A stretch of 64,000 bases of DNA from Bacillota bacterium (GCA_023412215.1 JAEYNX010000034.1:1-64000); one strand, 5' to 3'; counted from the stretch's first letter, positions 50,828-59,414 are shown. Notes: generated by a model from the letters alone, not told the origin. Numbers and translations: made by a program.

Positions 50828-51700
50828 TTGGCCGAGACAAAAGCGCAAAAAAAATCTGTCCTGCTCATGCTAACCTGTGCCTCCCTGTGGAGCATTGCCG
50901 GTATCTTTATTAAGCTCATCCCGTGGAACCCGCTGGTGATTGCCGGGTTTCGAAGCCTTATCGCCGCCGTAATCGTTTTAATATATATGCGCTACATAAA
51001 GCAGCGGATTGTTATTAACAGGGCCTCGGTACTCTCAGGTGTACTGCTTGCACTTACCTTTCTGGCCTTTGTAACGGCAAACAAGTTCACCACCTCCGCC
51101 AACGCGATTGTGCTGCAGTTTACCTGCCCCGTATTTATACTGGTTATCTCGGTGGTTTTCCTGCGGCAAAGGCTGCGCATGCTCGATGTGGCGGCTGTTA
51201 TCGTCACACTGGCGGGCATCTCGCTGTTCTTTCTGGGGCAGTTTACCCCGGGCGGCCTGCTTGGCAACTGCATCGCTATAGGAAGCGGATTAACCTTTGC
51301 GGGCATGTATGTTGTTACGGGGCGCACGAACGACGCCGCCCGCATCAGCGGCATCCTGCTCGGGCACCTGCTCACCGCCGCGGTGGGTATTACCGCGACC
51401 TTCTTCTACCCTACCCCTGTAACACCTACTGCCGTCGTCAGCATCATCGTTTTAGGGGTCTTTCAACTGGGTATCCCCTATATCCTTTACGGCATCGCGG
51501 TGAGGAACTGCCCGCCGCTCGCCTGCTCGCTGCTGGGTGCCATCGAACCGCTGTTAAACCCCGTATGGGTGTTTCTGTTTGTGGGGGAAGCGCCTTCCGC
51601 CTTCGCGCTTGTCGGCGGCGTCATTGTCATCGCAGCCGTTACGCTGTGGTGCATCCTGCGGGACAAGGCAATCAGGAACAGTAAAAGTCCAGTTGGATGA
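50828..51700 (+). CDS. EamA/DMT-family transporter
   Basis: This 290-residue membrane protein has about ten predicted helices in two EamA repeats (CASLWSIAGIFIKLIPWNPL first; LGAIEPLLNPVWVFLFVGE second). Drug/metabolite transporters of this type export amino acids, nucleosides or other metabolites. The substrate is unknown. The start is a TTG at 50828 without a clear ribosome site. The next in-frame ATG is at 50867. Confidence 0.87.
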   Translation: MAETKAQKKSVLLMLTCASLWSIAGIFIKLIPWNPLVIAGFRSLIAAVIVLIYMRYIKQRIVINRASVLSGVLLALTFLAFVTANKFTTSANAIVLQFTCPVFILVISVVFLRQRLRMLDVAAVIVTLAGISLFFLGQFTPGGLLGNCIAIGSGLTFAGMYVVTGRTNDAARISGILLGHLLTAAVGITATFFYPTPVTPTAVVSIIVLGVFQLGIPYILYGIAVRNCPPLACSLLGAIEPLLNPVWVFLFVGEAPSAFALVGGVIVIAAVTLWCILRDKAIRNSKSPVG

Positions 51701-51717
51701 CAGCGAACAATATATGA

Positions 51718-51723
51718 TATAAT
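51718..51723 (+). promoter_or_regulatory. Extended -10 promoter of the DUF3842 gene
   Basis: TGATATAAT with TTGGAT 19 bases upstream, at the end of the EamA gene. Confidence 0.5.
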
Positions 51724-51817
51724 AGGTACAATGACCCTGTATCGTCTAGCGCCATCCACCTCGTTCTTGCAGAAACCTGGCCAGAAAAAGTACAACTTCA
51801 ATTAAAGGACTGATATC

Positions 51818-52237
51818 ATGCAGATTCTTGTGATCGACGGGCAGGGCGGCGGCATCGGCAGCCGGATTATCGCCGCGCTGAAACCACAATTGCCCGCGGA
51901 CTATGAAATAGTCAGCGTAGGCACCAATGTGCTTGCGACAAACGCCATGCTTAAGGCGGGTGCGGACATGGGGGCCACGGGCGAAAACGCCATCCTGTGG
52001 AATGTGCCGCGCGCCTGCCTCATCTTGGGGCCGATCGGCATCATTCTCGCCAACGCCATGCTGGGCGAGATTACACCAGCGATGGCCACCGCTGTGTCGG
52101 GCGCCGACGCGGTAAAGGTATTGGTGCCCTCCTCAAAATGCTCCGTCATCGTCACCGGCACCGAGGGCAATACGCTGGAGGGCTATATCCGGCAGGCCGT
52201 TCAACTGGCGGTGCAGGAAATTCAAAAGAACACTTAA
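51818..52237 (+). CDS. DUF3842 family protein
   Basis: This 139-residue protein begins MQILVIDGQGGGIGSRI, a glycine-rich nucleotide-binding-like start. It continues with VSVGTNVLATNAMLKAGADM and WNVPRACLILGPIGI, the conserved blocks of DUF3842, a family I know mainly from Clostridia and without a known function. AAAGGA precedes the ATG. A P-loop kinase gene follows after 12 bases, and the two are probably co-expressed. Confidence 0.83.
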   Translation: MQILVIDGQGGGIGSRIIAALKPQLPADYEIVSVGTNVLATNAMLKAGADMGATGENAILWNVPRACLILGPIGIILANAMLGEITPAMATAVSGADAVKVLVPSSKCSVIVTGTEGNTLEGYIRQAVQLAVQEIQKNT

Positions 52238-52249
52238 GAGGGTACGGTT

Positions 52250-53335
52250 TTGGAAAGCAGTTTAAAAGACATCATCCTTGCGCACAGCGCTCTATACCCG
52301 CTGATGGAGCTGTGCGATTACGTCAAACTCATCTATCAGCACGAGTTCGGATGCGGGCATCTGATTACCGATCCTGCCGGTAGCGAGGCACTTTTGCGTT
52401 CGGAATACGGGCAGGTATGCGCTGAGAAGGATCTACCCGCAGCCATGCCGTTTATTGAGCCAATCGGCAACGGCCTATGCAGGCTATATTTAAACCCCGA
52501 CAAAATATCCTCGGACGCACTGCCGCTTATAAACCGGCTGTTTGCCGCCACCGCCACCAGTCATCACGGCTCTGTGGCGGAGTTTCAAAAGAAGGCGACG
52601 CTGCTATACGACATGGCGGCAGAGGGGCTGCTTACTCTGCAGGCGGAAGCCGTGCGCGCCTTTTTGGAGGCGCACTTTGCCGCGGGCTGCCCTGTTCCGC
52701 GCCACAGCCAAGCCTACCGTGAAAGTTACCGCCCGCACTATCGCGTGGTAAAGCTGCCCTACGCAAACTTTTTGCCCGTCTTTGAGGCTGTTCAGCGCCT
52801 GATAAAAGATGACCGCCCGGTGGTACTGGCGATTGACGGCCGGTGCGGAAGCGGCAAGTCGCTGCTGGCCAAATACCTTGCGGAGGTGTTTCGTTCAAGC
52901 CTGTTTCATATGGACGATTTCTTTTTACCGCCGCAGCTGCGCACACAGGAGCGCTTTTCGCAACCCGGCGGGAATGTAGATTACGAGCGCTTTCTAGAAG
53001 AGGTTTTGCTGCCGCTCAGCAAAGGGCATGAGGTAATCTTCCGGCCCTTTGACTGTTCAACCCTCGCGCTGCAGCCACCTGTACAGATGCCCGCTAACAA
53101 GCTTTCCATCGTCGAAGGCAGCTATTCGCTCCACCCCGCCTTAAAAGACTACTATCAGCTGCGGATATTCCTAACCTGTTCGCCTGCCGTGCAGCAGGAG
53201 CGTATTTTTAAACGGTCCGGCCCGCAGATGCTCACGCGGTTTATTAACGAATGGATCCCGCTGGAGGAAAGCTATCACCGCGCCTTTAATATCCCCGAAC
53301 AGTGTGACTTGGTCGTTGACACCTCAGATTTTTAA
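52250..53335 (+). CDS. P-loop kinase, uridine-kinase-like domain with novel N-terminal region
   Basis: This 361-residue protein begins at a TTG with GAGGG upstream. Residues ~185-361 form a uridine kinase/phosphoribulokinase-like domain with Walker A DGRCGSGKS (196-204), FHMDDFF and a lid-like segment rich in Arg. Residues 1-180 (YVKLIYQHEFGCGHLI, YLNPDKISSDALPLINRLF) are not recognised. It may phosphorylate a nucleoside or other small molecule. The link to DUF3842 is only by position. Confidence 0.72.
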   Translation: MESSLKDIILAHSALYPLMELCDYVKLIYQHEFGCGHLITDPAGSEALLRSEYGQVCAEKDLPAAMPFIEPIGNGLCRLYLNPDKISSDALPLINRLFAATATSHHGSVAEFQKKATLLYDMAAEGLLTLQAEAVRAFLEAHFAAGCPVPRHSQAYRESYRPHYRVVKLPYANFLPVFEAVQRLIKDDRPVVLAIDGRCGSGKSLLAKYLAEVFRSSLFHMDDFFLPPQLRTQERFSQPGGNVDYERFLEEVLLPLSKGHEVIFRPFDCSTLALQPPVQMPANKLSIVEGSYSLHPALKDYYQLRIFLTCSPAVQQERIFKRSGPQMLTRFINEWIPLEESYHRAFNIPEQCDLVVDTSDF

Positions 53336-53362
53336 ACATCAAGGAAATTTACGGCGCGATAA

Positions 53363-53391
53363 TTGACAATCCTTGCTATACACTCTATAAT
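53363..53391 (+). promoter_or_regulatory. Consensus promoter of the ECF S-component gene
   Basis: TTGACA (53363-53368), a 17-base spacer and TATAAT (53386-53391) match the sigma-A consensus at both hexamers. A ~130-base structured leader follows. Confidence 0.88.
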
Positions 53392-53400
53392 GAAATAAAG

Positions 53401-53495
53401 ACTATCTGAAGGTAGTTATTGTTTTTTGTACACACAGATTGAATAGGTTGAATGAAAAGCCTCGAAGGCAATCGTCTGCAGGAAGCGGACCATTG
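53401..53495 (+). other. Structured 5' leader of the ECF S-component gene
   Basis: A small hairpin at 53401-53416 (ACTATC-TGAA-GGTAGT) is followed by a T-rich run. A second 11-bp hairpin with one mismatch lies at 53469-53479 and 53485-53495, with loop AGGAA. ECF S-component genes often carry vitamin riboswitches, but I could not match TPP, FMN, cobalamin, THF or preQ1 consensus. Confidence 0.4.
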
Positions 53496-53528
53496 TTTCG
53501 CGGCCTTTTTGTTTGTAGGAGGACGAAC

Positions 53529-54077
53529 ATGGGTAAAAATCAAACGAAAAATCTGGTTATCACAGCCTTGTGCATCGCGCTGGGGGTTGTGCTGCCCTTC
53601 ACCTTGCACGCGATCCCTAACGCGGGCAGTATCCTGCTGCCAATGCATATTCCCGTGCTGCTTTGCGGCCTTGCCTGCGGCTGGCCTTACGGGCTCGCCT
53701 GCGGGGTGCTTACACCGCTGCTCTCAAGCCTTGTGACCGGCATGCCGCCCATGGCCTACCTGCCCAGCATGATGTGCGAGTTGGCCGCCTACGGGCTTGT
53801 GGCGGGCCTGCTCATCCTGTTCATACACACAGGCAACCACGTTGCGGACCTCTATCTGCCGCTCGTGGGCGCAATGCTGGGCGGGCGCGTGGTTTACGGC
53901 GTGTTGAACGCGCTGATCTTTGCGGCGGGCAAATTCACCTTTTCCGTATTCATCGCGGGAGCCTTTGTTACTGCGCTGCCGGGCATCATCATCCAGCTTG
54001 CGCTGCTGCCCGCCATCATCCTGATCTTAGAAAGGGCCAAGGTGATCGACCGCAGGCCGGGCAGAAGACCCGCATAA
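53529..54077 (+). CDS. ECF transporter S component, substrate unknown
   Basis: ATG 53529 has AGGAGG upstream. The 182-residue protein has about five or six membrane helices, and its long motif ILLPMHIPVLLCGLACGWPY and TPLLSSLVTGMPPMAYLP are typical of PF12822 substrate-capture subunits that work with a shared EcfAA'T module. The vitamin or metabolite cannot be named. It stands alone between a consensus promoter and a strong terminator. Confidence 0.85.
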   Translation: MGKNQTKNLVITALCIALGVVLPFTLHAIPNAGSILLPMHIPVLLCGLACGWPYGLACGVLTPLLSSLVTGMPPMAYLPSMMCELAAYGLVAGLLILFIHTGNHVADLYLPLVGAMLGGRVVYGVLNALIFAAGKFTFSVFIAGAFVTALPGIIIQLALLPAIILILERAKVIDRRPGRRPA

Positions 54078-54120
54078 AACAGAGTATTCCCTGCTTAAAG
54101 GAGCCGAGCATACATAAAGA

Positions 54121-54173
54121 AAATAGACGAGAGGCTTCCCCGGAGTGTGTACGGGAAAGCCTCTCGTCTATTT
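54121..54173. terminator. Bidirectional terminator between ECF S component and glycerate kinase genes
   Basis: Perfect 17-bp arms (54121-54137 and 54157-54173) with a GC-rich inner part lie between two convergent genes. Confidence 0.88.
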
Positions 54174-54229
54174 CATGTTTGAAGACCAACTATATAACAC
54201 AAGCGTATGCTTTTTCATACGCGGGCAGA

Positions 54230-55513
54230 CTATCGATTTGGCCTTACCAGTGCCACCGCAACGTCGTTGACATTGGTGCCCGTGGGGCCGGTGATGATGA
54301 GACCGTCGCACTGCTGCAGCGCGTAGTAGGCGTTGTTATCCTCCAGTATGGCGGCGATTGAAATACCCTTCTGCTGCAGTTCGGCTGAGACGGTGCCGTC
54401 CACCATGCCGCCCGCGGCATCGGTAGGGCCGTCGGTTCCATCCGAGCCTAGGGAGAATACCGCGGTGTTGTCAAGCCCCGCTATCCCCTGCGCGGCCGCG
54501 AGGGCAAGCTCCTGATTCCGTCCGCCCTTGCCGCTGCCTTTAAGGTGCACTATCGTTTCGCCTCCGGCGATCACGGCTACGGGCTTATCGGTGTTCTTCT
54601 GTATGTACTGCGCAACCGAGGCTAAGAAAGCACCCGCTTCCCGCGCCTCGCAGGTAAGGCAATCGGTGAGTATTATCGGGCTATACCCTTTTTCTTGTGC
54701 GGCGTTCGCCGCGGCAAGGCATAGCTCACGCACACTGCCCGTGATCATGGTTTTAACCGGCTGCAGTGCTCTGGGGGTTTCTTTATTTAACAGCTGCAGC
54801 GCTTGCCCCGAGAGTGTAAGCCGATACTTCTTTACTATCGCCAGCGCCTGCTCACTGGTGGAGCAGTCCTGTGCGGCAGGGCCCGAGGCAATGCTGTCCG
54901 GCCTGTCGCCAATTACATCGGAAAGCAGGATAGCCGTTACCTTTGCAGGCGCACACAGCTGGGCGAAACGCCCGCCTTTTACCGCCGAGAGGCGTTTGCG
55001 GATGGTGTTTACCTCGTTGATATCGGCTCCGCTCGCAAGCAGCTGGCGGGTGATGTCCATCAGCTCTTCGAGCGGCACCAGCGGTTTTTCAAACAATGCC
55101 GAGCCGCCGCCGGAGACCAAAAATAAAACCTCATCCTCTGCGGTGAGGCCATTTACCATCTCAAGAATCTTTTCCGTACCCGCAACCGTGTTCCGATCGG
55201 GGGTAGGGTGCCCCGCTTCGATAATCTCGATGCCGGGGAGAGCGCCCATCGAGTGCCCGTATTTCGTTAGCACAACGCCTTGCTTAATCCCGCTGCCCAG
55301 CTCCGCCCGAGCGGCTGCCGCCATCTGCCATGCGGCCTTTCCGATTGCGGCGAGGTATACCGGGCGCCCAAACGAGCATTGCGTTAACGCGCGCTTTACG
55401 GCAGCATCCGGCAGGGAGTGGCGAATAGCCTCTGTGATGATGTATGCTGCGTCGTGTTTTAGGATGTTATCTACCAACAACCTCCGCCACCTTTCCCTGT
55501 ACCGAACCGTCAT
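54230..55513 (-). CDS. Glycerate 2-kinase (MOFRL family)
   Basis: This 427-residue enzyme phosphorylates D-glycerate to 2-phosphoglycerate. The N-terminal DUF4147 domain holds AAIGKAAWQMA, EAGHPTPDRNT and LVSGGGSALFEKP. The C-terminal MOFRL domain holds GGETIVHLKGSGKGGRNQEL and SLGSDGTDGPTDAAGG. It has its own promoter and follows the GH1 gene after a terminator. It may drain glycerate from sugar-acid breakdown (inference). Confidence 0.92.
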   Translation of the reverse strand: MTVRYRERWRRLLVDNILKHDAAYIITEAIRHSLPDAAVKRALTQCSFGRPVYLAAIGKAAWQMAAAARAELGSGIKQGVVLTKYGHSMGALPGIEIIEAGHPTPDRNTVAGTEKILEMVNGLTAEDEVLFLVSGGGSALFEKPLVPLEELMDITRQLLASGADINEVNTIRKRLSAVKGGRFAQLCAPAKVTAILLSDVIGDRPDSIASGPAAQDCSTSEQALAIVKKYRLTLSGQALQLLNKETPRALQPVKTMITGSVRELCLAAANAAQEKGYSPIILTDCLTCEAREAGAFLASVAQYIQKNTDKPVAVIAGGETIVHLKGSGKGGRNQELALAAAQGIAGLDNTAVFSLGSDGTDGPTDAAGGMVDGTVSAELQQKGISIAAILEDNNAYYALQQCDGLIITGPTGTNVNDVAVALVRPNR

Positions 55514-55635
55514 ATAGGCGAATCTATCTTCAGTTATAGGACGGCAATATCAGTGCTGGACGGCATTTTTTATCGGCCGCCCACAAAATTGCGAATGGTT
55601 TATTGCTCTGATTGGCATGAACTTTTTACACGTTA

Positions 55636-55664
55636 ATGTTATCACGTTTTAACCAATAGGTCAA
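55636..55664 (-). promoter_or_regulatory. Promoter of the glycerate kinase gene
   Basis: On the - strand TTGACC (55659-55664), a 17-base spacer and TAACAT (55636-55641). CACGTT is directly repeated around the -10. The rest of the 333-base spacer is A/T-rich with no gene. Confidence 0.6.
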
Positions 55665-55737
55665 TACTTATTTAACTTTTTTTATTATATTTTTTGTTTA
55701 TTTGGATAATCCGGCGGAATTACCGCATTGAAAGCGC

Positions 55738-55781
55738 TAAACAGCCCTCAACAGTCGAATTTTGTCGTCAAGGGCTGTTTA
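55738..55781 (-). terminator. Terminator after the GH1 gene
   Basis: Perfect 11-bp arms (55738-55748 and 55771-55781) with a 22-base loop. The T-run is weak. It could also act as a hairpin within a longer transcript. Confidence 0.55.
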
Positions 55782-55846
55782 ATTTAATGTTGTATAAAAA
55801 TGAAACTCTGTGCTAATAAGTTAATAAGTTAACTAGATTGCTGATA

Positions 55847-57193
55847 TTAAAGCGTCAAACCGTTGTTTTTAATCACATTTGCGTACCAATAGCCGCTCTG
55901 CTTGATGGTGCGCTTTTGGGTTTCATAGTCGATGTGGATGATGCCAAAACGCTTCGAGTAACCGTACGCCCACTCAAAGTTGTCCATCAGCGACCAAACG
56001 AAATAGGCCTGCAGATTCACACCCTCCTCCACGGCGCGGTGCAGCTGAGAAAGGTAACGCGTCAGGTATTCCACACGGAGGGTATCCTCCACCTCGCCCT
56101 TGCTGTTGACCATATCGCGGAAGGCGGCGCCGTTCTCGGTGATGTAGAGCTTGGGATAGTTATAGTCCTCGCTCAGGTGCACCATCAGGTCGTGTATCCC
56201 CTCGGGGTTCACACCCCAGCCCATCTCGGTGTAGTCCTTGCCGTAGAACGAAACCTCAATGGGTACAGGCCAGTGCTTTGGGTCGCTTGCCGCGACCTGG
56301 CTGAAGTAGTTGTTGATGCCGAGGAAGTCTATCGGCTGAGCAATCGTCTCCATATCCCCCGGCAGGATGCGGGGCATAACCCCTTTTTCCTCATAAAGCT
56401 TTACCACCTCTTCGGGATATGCGCCCTTATAGATGGGATCGGAGAACCAGCCGTTCCATGCCTTAAAGCAAAACTCAGCCGCCTTTATATCCTCCGGCGC
56501 GTCGGTTTTGGGGTAATAGCTGTTCATGTTCAGTGTAACGCCGATTTCACCCGGCAGCTTCATCTCGCGGAAGGCCTTTACCGCCTTGCCGTGCCCGAGC
56601 AGCAGGCCGTGGGCAACGCTCAGTGCCGTTTGAAAATCGTGGTTGCCCGGCGCGTGGTTCCCGAACCAGTTGCCCGTAAAGGCGCTTACATACGGCTCGT
56701 TGAGCGTAATCCACGAGTGCACAAGGTTGCCAAACTCGGTGAACATCCGGCGGGCGTAGGCTTCAAAGCAATCGACCACCTCGCGGTTCTGCCAGCCGCC
56801 GATCTCCTGCATGGCCTGAGGAAGATCCCAATGGTAGAGCGTTACCACCGGCTTGATGCCGTTCTCCACCAGCAGGGTGAGCACCCTTCTGTAAAAATCC
56901 AGGCCCTTGGGGTTGATCTCGCCCCTGCCCTGCGGGAAGACGCGCGGCCAGGAGATTGAAAGGCGGTAGGCCTGCAGCCCCAGCGCCTTCATGAGCTTGA
57001 TGTCCTCTTCAAAGTGATGGTAATGGTCGCAGGCTACGTCGCCGGTGTCGTTGTTTTGGATATGGCCGGGTGTTTTGCAGAAACGATCCCAGATCGATTC
57101 GCCGCGTCCATCCTCCCGCACGGCACCCTCGATCTGATAGGCCGCCGTAGCGGAACCCCATAAGAAGTTGTTTGGAAAAGTTAGCTGTGACAT
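55847..57193 (-). CDS. GH1 beta-glucosidase / 6-phospho-beta-glucosidase-fold enzyme
   Basis: ATG 57193 has AAAGGAG six bases upstream. This 448-residue GH1 enzyme has NFLWGSATAAYQIEGAVREDGRG, the acid/base Glu166 (TLNEP) and nucleophile Glu353 (YITENG). The NFEWAYGYSKRFGI ending is that of plain beta-glucosidases (BglA/BglB type) rather than phospho-glucosidases. No signal peptide. It releases glucose from beta-glucosides inside the cell. It follows the dehydratase gene by 42 bases. Confidence 0.93.
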   Translation of the reverse strand: MSQLTFPNNFLWGSATAAYQIEGAVREDGRGESIWDRFCKTPGHIQNNDTGDVACDHYHHFEEDIKLMKALGLQAYRLSISWPRVFPQGRGEINPKGLDFYRRVLTLLVENGIKPVVTLYHWDLPQAMQEIGGWQNREVVDCFEAYARRMFTEFGNLVHSWITLNEPYVSAFTGNWFGNHAPGNHDFQTALSVAHGLLLGHGKAVKAFREMKLPGEIGVTLNMNSYYPKTDAPEDIKAAEFCFKAWNGWFSDPIYKGAYPEEVVKLYEEKGVMPRILPGDMETIAQPIDFLGINNYFSQVAASDPKHWPVPIEVSFYGKDYTEMGWGVNPEGIHDLMVHLSEDYNYPKLYITENGAAFRDMVNSKGEVEDTLRVEYLTRYLSQLHRAVEEGVNLQAYFVWSLMDNFEWAYGYSKRFGIIHIDYETQKRTIKQSGYWYANVIKNNGLTL

Positions 57194-57235
57194 AGTGGCT
57201 CCTTTCAAACTTTCACAATCGTTTTAAATCTATCG

Positions 57236-58957
57236 TTATTTCATATATCCGCCTTGCATGGGAGAAACCGCCGTTTCGGTGAACAGCTTGAGCACACCCC
57301 GTTTAAACCGCGGCTCCGGGGGTGACCAGCTTTTCCGCCGCTGCGTGAGGATATTCTCCATCTCGCTCGGGGTCTTTCTCCCCTCTTTGGTACCGACAAT
57401 CGCAAGCCGCCGCTCGGGGATGCTCAGTTTAATCAGGTCGCCCTCCTCCACCAGCGCGATCGCCCCGCCGGACGCGGCCTCCGGGCTGACGTGGCCGATT
57501 ACCGGCCCGCGCGAAGCCCCGCTGAAGCGCCCGTCGGTAATCAATGCAATGGACTTCGCCAGCGCCGGGTTGGAGGCGATGGCCTCGGTGGTGTAGAACA
57601 TCTCGGGCATGCCGCTGCCCTTCGGCCCCTCGTAGCGGATAATCACGGCGTCACCCGGCATTATTTTCCCGCCGAGCACCGCATCGATGGCCTCCTCCTC
57701 GCTGTCAAACGGCCGCGCGGTAAGCAGGGCGTCGTACATCTCCTGAGGCACCGCCGAGTGCTTGATGACGGCCCCGCCGGGGGCAAGATTGCCCTTTAAG
57801 ATGGATATGGAACCCTGAGTGCCAAGCGGTGCGCCGTAGGGCCGCAGAATATCTTCTCTCTTTACACCGGCTTTGGCCAGCTTCTCCGCACAGCGGTCGT
57901 AATACCCGTTTGCCTTGAGCTCCTCGAGGTTTTCGCCGAGCGTTTTGCCTGTGACGGTCATCACGTCCAGATGCAGGTGGCGCTTGATCTCCTCCATCAC
58001 GGCCGGAATCCCGCCCATATAGCTGAAGTACTGCGCGGGCCAGTAACCGGAGGGGCGTATGTTCAGAAGGTAAGGCACGGTGCGGTGGATGCGGTCAAAC
58101 AGCTCGGCGTCCATCTCGATGCCAAACTCACGCGCGATGGCGGGCAGATGCATCACCACGTTGGTAGAGCCGGAGATGGCAGCGTGCACCGCGACGGCGT
58201 TCTCAAAACTCTTGAGCGTCACCATCTCTCGCGGAGTGCGGCCGCGCCGCGCCAGCGCTGCCGCAAGGTGCCCCGCACTCTCTGCGGCCTCCCGCAGTTC
58301 CTGCGAGGTGGCGGGCAGCAGAGCGGTCCCCGGCAGCATCAGCCCCAATGCCTCCGCCATCACCTGCATGGTGCCCGCGGTGCCCATAAAGCTGCACGCG
58401 CCGCCAGAGGGGCAGGCATGGCATTTGTAGTAGTTCAGCTTATCTTCGTCAATCTCTCCGCGTTTATACTGCGCGTAATAGGTGCCGATCTGCTCTAAGG
58501 TCAGCAGATCCGGCCCCGCATCCATCACCCCGCCCGTCACCACCACACCGGGCAGGTTTAAGCGGCCGATGGCCATCAGGTGGGCCGGAACGGCCTTATC
58601 GCAGCTGGAGATAAACACCCCCGCATCCGAGGTGGTGGCCCGCCCGTGAATCTCAATCATGCCGCAGATGAGGTCGCGGCTTGCCAGCGAATAGTTCATG
58701 CCGTCGTGACCCTGCGCCATGCCGTCGCAGATGTCGGTGACAAAATAGCGGCTGGCCTTGCCGCCGGCCTGCGATACCCCCGAAACGGCGTATTGCACAA
58801 GCTCCAATAGATGAACGCTGCCGGGGTGGCTGTCGCCGAACGTGCTTTCCACCAGCACCTGCGGGGCGGAAACATCCTGCTGCGACCACCCCATGCCGAA
58901 GTGCAAAGGGTCCATTTCCGGCGCTTTCTGCCGGGTAATCTGACTGTTTAACATCAT
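57236..58957 (-). CDS. IlvD/Edd-family iron-sulfur dehydratase, possible sugar-acid dehydratase
   Basis: This 573-residue protein has the three cluster cysteines of the family: Cys77 (DICDGMAQGHDGMNYSLASR), Cys119 (SSCDKAVPAH) and Cys188 (GACSFMGTAGTM). It also has the C-terminal TDGRFSGASRGPVIGHVSPE with the catalytic Ser. Members act on dihydroxy acids, gluconate, xylonate or 6-phosphogluconate. The unusual CHACPSGGAC spacing and the genomic company (GH1, glycerate kinase) favour a sugar acid over branched-chain amino-acid synthesis (inference). Confidence 0.85.
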   Translation of the reverse strand: MMLNSQITRQKAPEMDPLHFGMGWSQQDVSAPQVLVESTFGDSHPGSVHLLELVQYAVSGVSQAGGKASRYFVTDICDGMAQGHDGMNYSLASRDLICGMIEIHGRATTSDAGVFISSCDKAVPAHLMAIGRLNLPGVVVTGGVMDAGPDLLTLEQIGTYYAQYKRGEIDEDKLNYYKCHACPSGGACSFMGTAGTMQVMAEALGLMLPGTALLPATSQELREAAESAGHLAAALARRGRTPREMVTLKSFENAVAVHAAISGSTNVVMHLPAIAREFGIEMDAELFDRIHRTVPYLLNIRPSGYWPAQYFSYMGGIPAVMEEIKRHLHLDVMTVTGKTLGENLEELKANGYYDRCAEKLAKAGVKREDILRPYGAPLGTQGSISILKGNLAPGGAVIKHSAVPQEMYDALLTARPFDSEEEAIDAVLGGKIMPGDAVIIRYEGPKGSGMPEMFYTTEAIASNPALAKSIALITDGRFSGASRGPVIGHVSPEAASGGAIALVEEGDLIKLSIPERRLAIVGTKEGRKTPSEMENILTQRRKSWSPPEPRFKRGVLKLFTETAVSPMQGGYMK

Positions 58958-59163
58958 CGTGTAGTCTTTCTTTCGTGTGATTTATTCCGAAATTTCCAAG
59001 CTATTGATTTTTCTTCTGTAAACGGTATCTTCTGTGCCACGATCGCACCATTCCTGCGCGCGCCGTCGCCCGCATGACCGAGAGAAGCCGTTTCTCGGGC
59101 AAATGCTTAAAATAATTCACCCCTCAGCACGCTCCTGCAACCATCTTCGTGAAAACGATTACC
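58958..59163 (-). other. Leader of the dehydratase operon
   Basis: About 205 bases lie between the predicted transcript start and ATG 58957. It contains a CCGAGA/TCTCGG hairpin at 59078-59098 and a short reading frame of 24 basic-rich codons without a ribosome site. No known RNA motif was recognised. Confidence 0.35.
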
Positions 59164-59174
59164 TAGGTTATCGT
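59150..59174. promoter_or_regulatory. LacI-type/cre-like operator overlapping the dehydratase promoter
   Basis: A 20-base palindrome with one mismatched pair (59155-59174) overlaps the -10 and the predicted start. On the + strand TGAAAACGATTACC (59150-59163) also fits the cre consensus at all but the last base, so repression by CcpA or another LacI-family protein is likely. Confidence 0.6.
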
Positions 59175-59198
59175 ATTGCATATTGGACGATTTGTCAA
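59170..59198 (-). promoter_or_regulatory. Promoter of the dehydratase-GH1 operon
   Basis: On the - strand TTGACA (59193-59198), a 17-base spacer and TACGAT (59170-59175). Confidence 0.72.
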
Positions 59199-59263
59199 GT
59201 ATACAAAACAAAAAAGCGCCAAGGGCAATCCTCCATAAGACAGTTGTGTATTTTCTTTACCTA

Positions 59264-59292
59264 TTGTGGAAGCTTTCCAAAATAGGTATAAT
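59264..59292 (+). promoter_or_regulatory. Promoter upstream of the AT-rich acetyltransferase
   Basis: TTGTGG (59264-59269), a 17-base spacer and TATAAT (59287-59292). A second TATAAT lies at 59297-59302. Confidence 0.6.
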
Positions 59293-59331
59293 TTTATATA
59301 ATGAAAGCCTGCGAAAGGGGGAGTGACCAAT

Positions 59332-59382
59332 ATGGGAAAGCAGGAGAAACTGCGCATAGTAAAGGCTACTGGAATTCAATAA
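59332..59382 (+). CDS. Possible 16-residue leader peptide
   Basis: An ATG with GGGGGAG nine bases upstream opens a 16-codon frame (MGKQEKLRIVKATGIQ) that ends 46 bases before the acetyltransferase start. The second half of the frame overlaps the first arm of a perfect 10-bp hairpin. It could be a regulatory leader peptide or just the remnant of a truncated gene. Confidence 0.4.
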   Translation: MGKQEKLRIVKATGIQ

Positions 59383-59414
59383 ATAGCCTTTACGAATCCT
59401 AAAAACTTTTTAGG
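59359..59414 (+). promoter_or_regulatory. Two hairpins between leader frame and acetyltransferase start
   Basis: Stem 1: 59359-59368 with 59384-59393 (10 bp, perfect). Stem 2: CCTAAAAA (59398-59405) with TTTTTAGG (59407-59414), whose 3' arm contains part of the AGGAG ribosome site for ATG 59428. Confidence 0.45.

Noticed and set aside
55838..56959. Long open frame on the + strand opposite the GH1 gene, and similar long frames opposite uxaB, uxaC, chbP and GH43
   Set aside because: They are antisense shadows of GC-rich genes: no ribosome sites, no domain signatures, and the opposite strand has clear enzymes.
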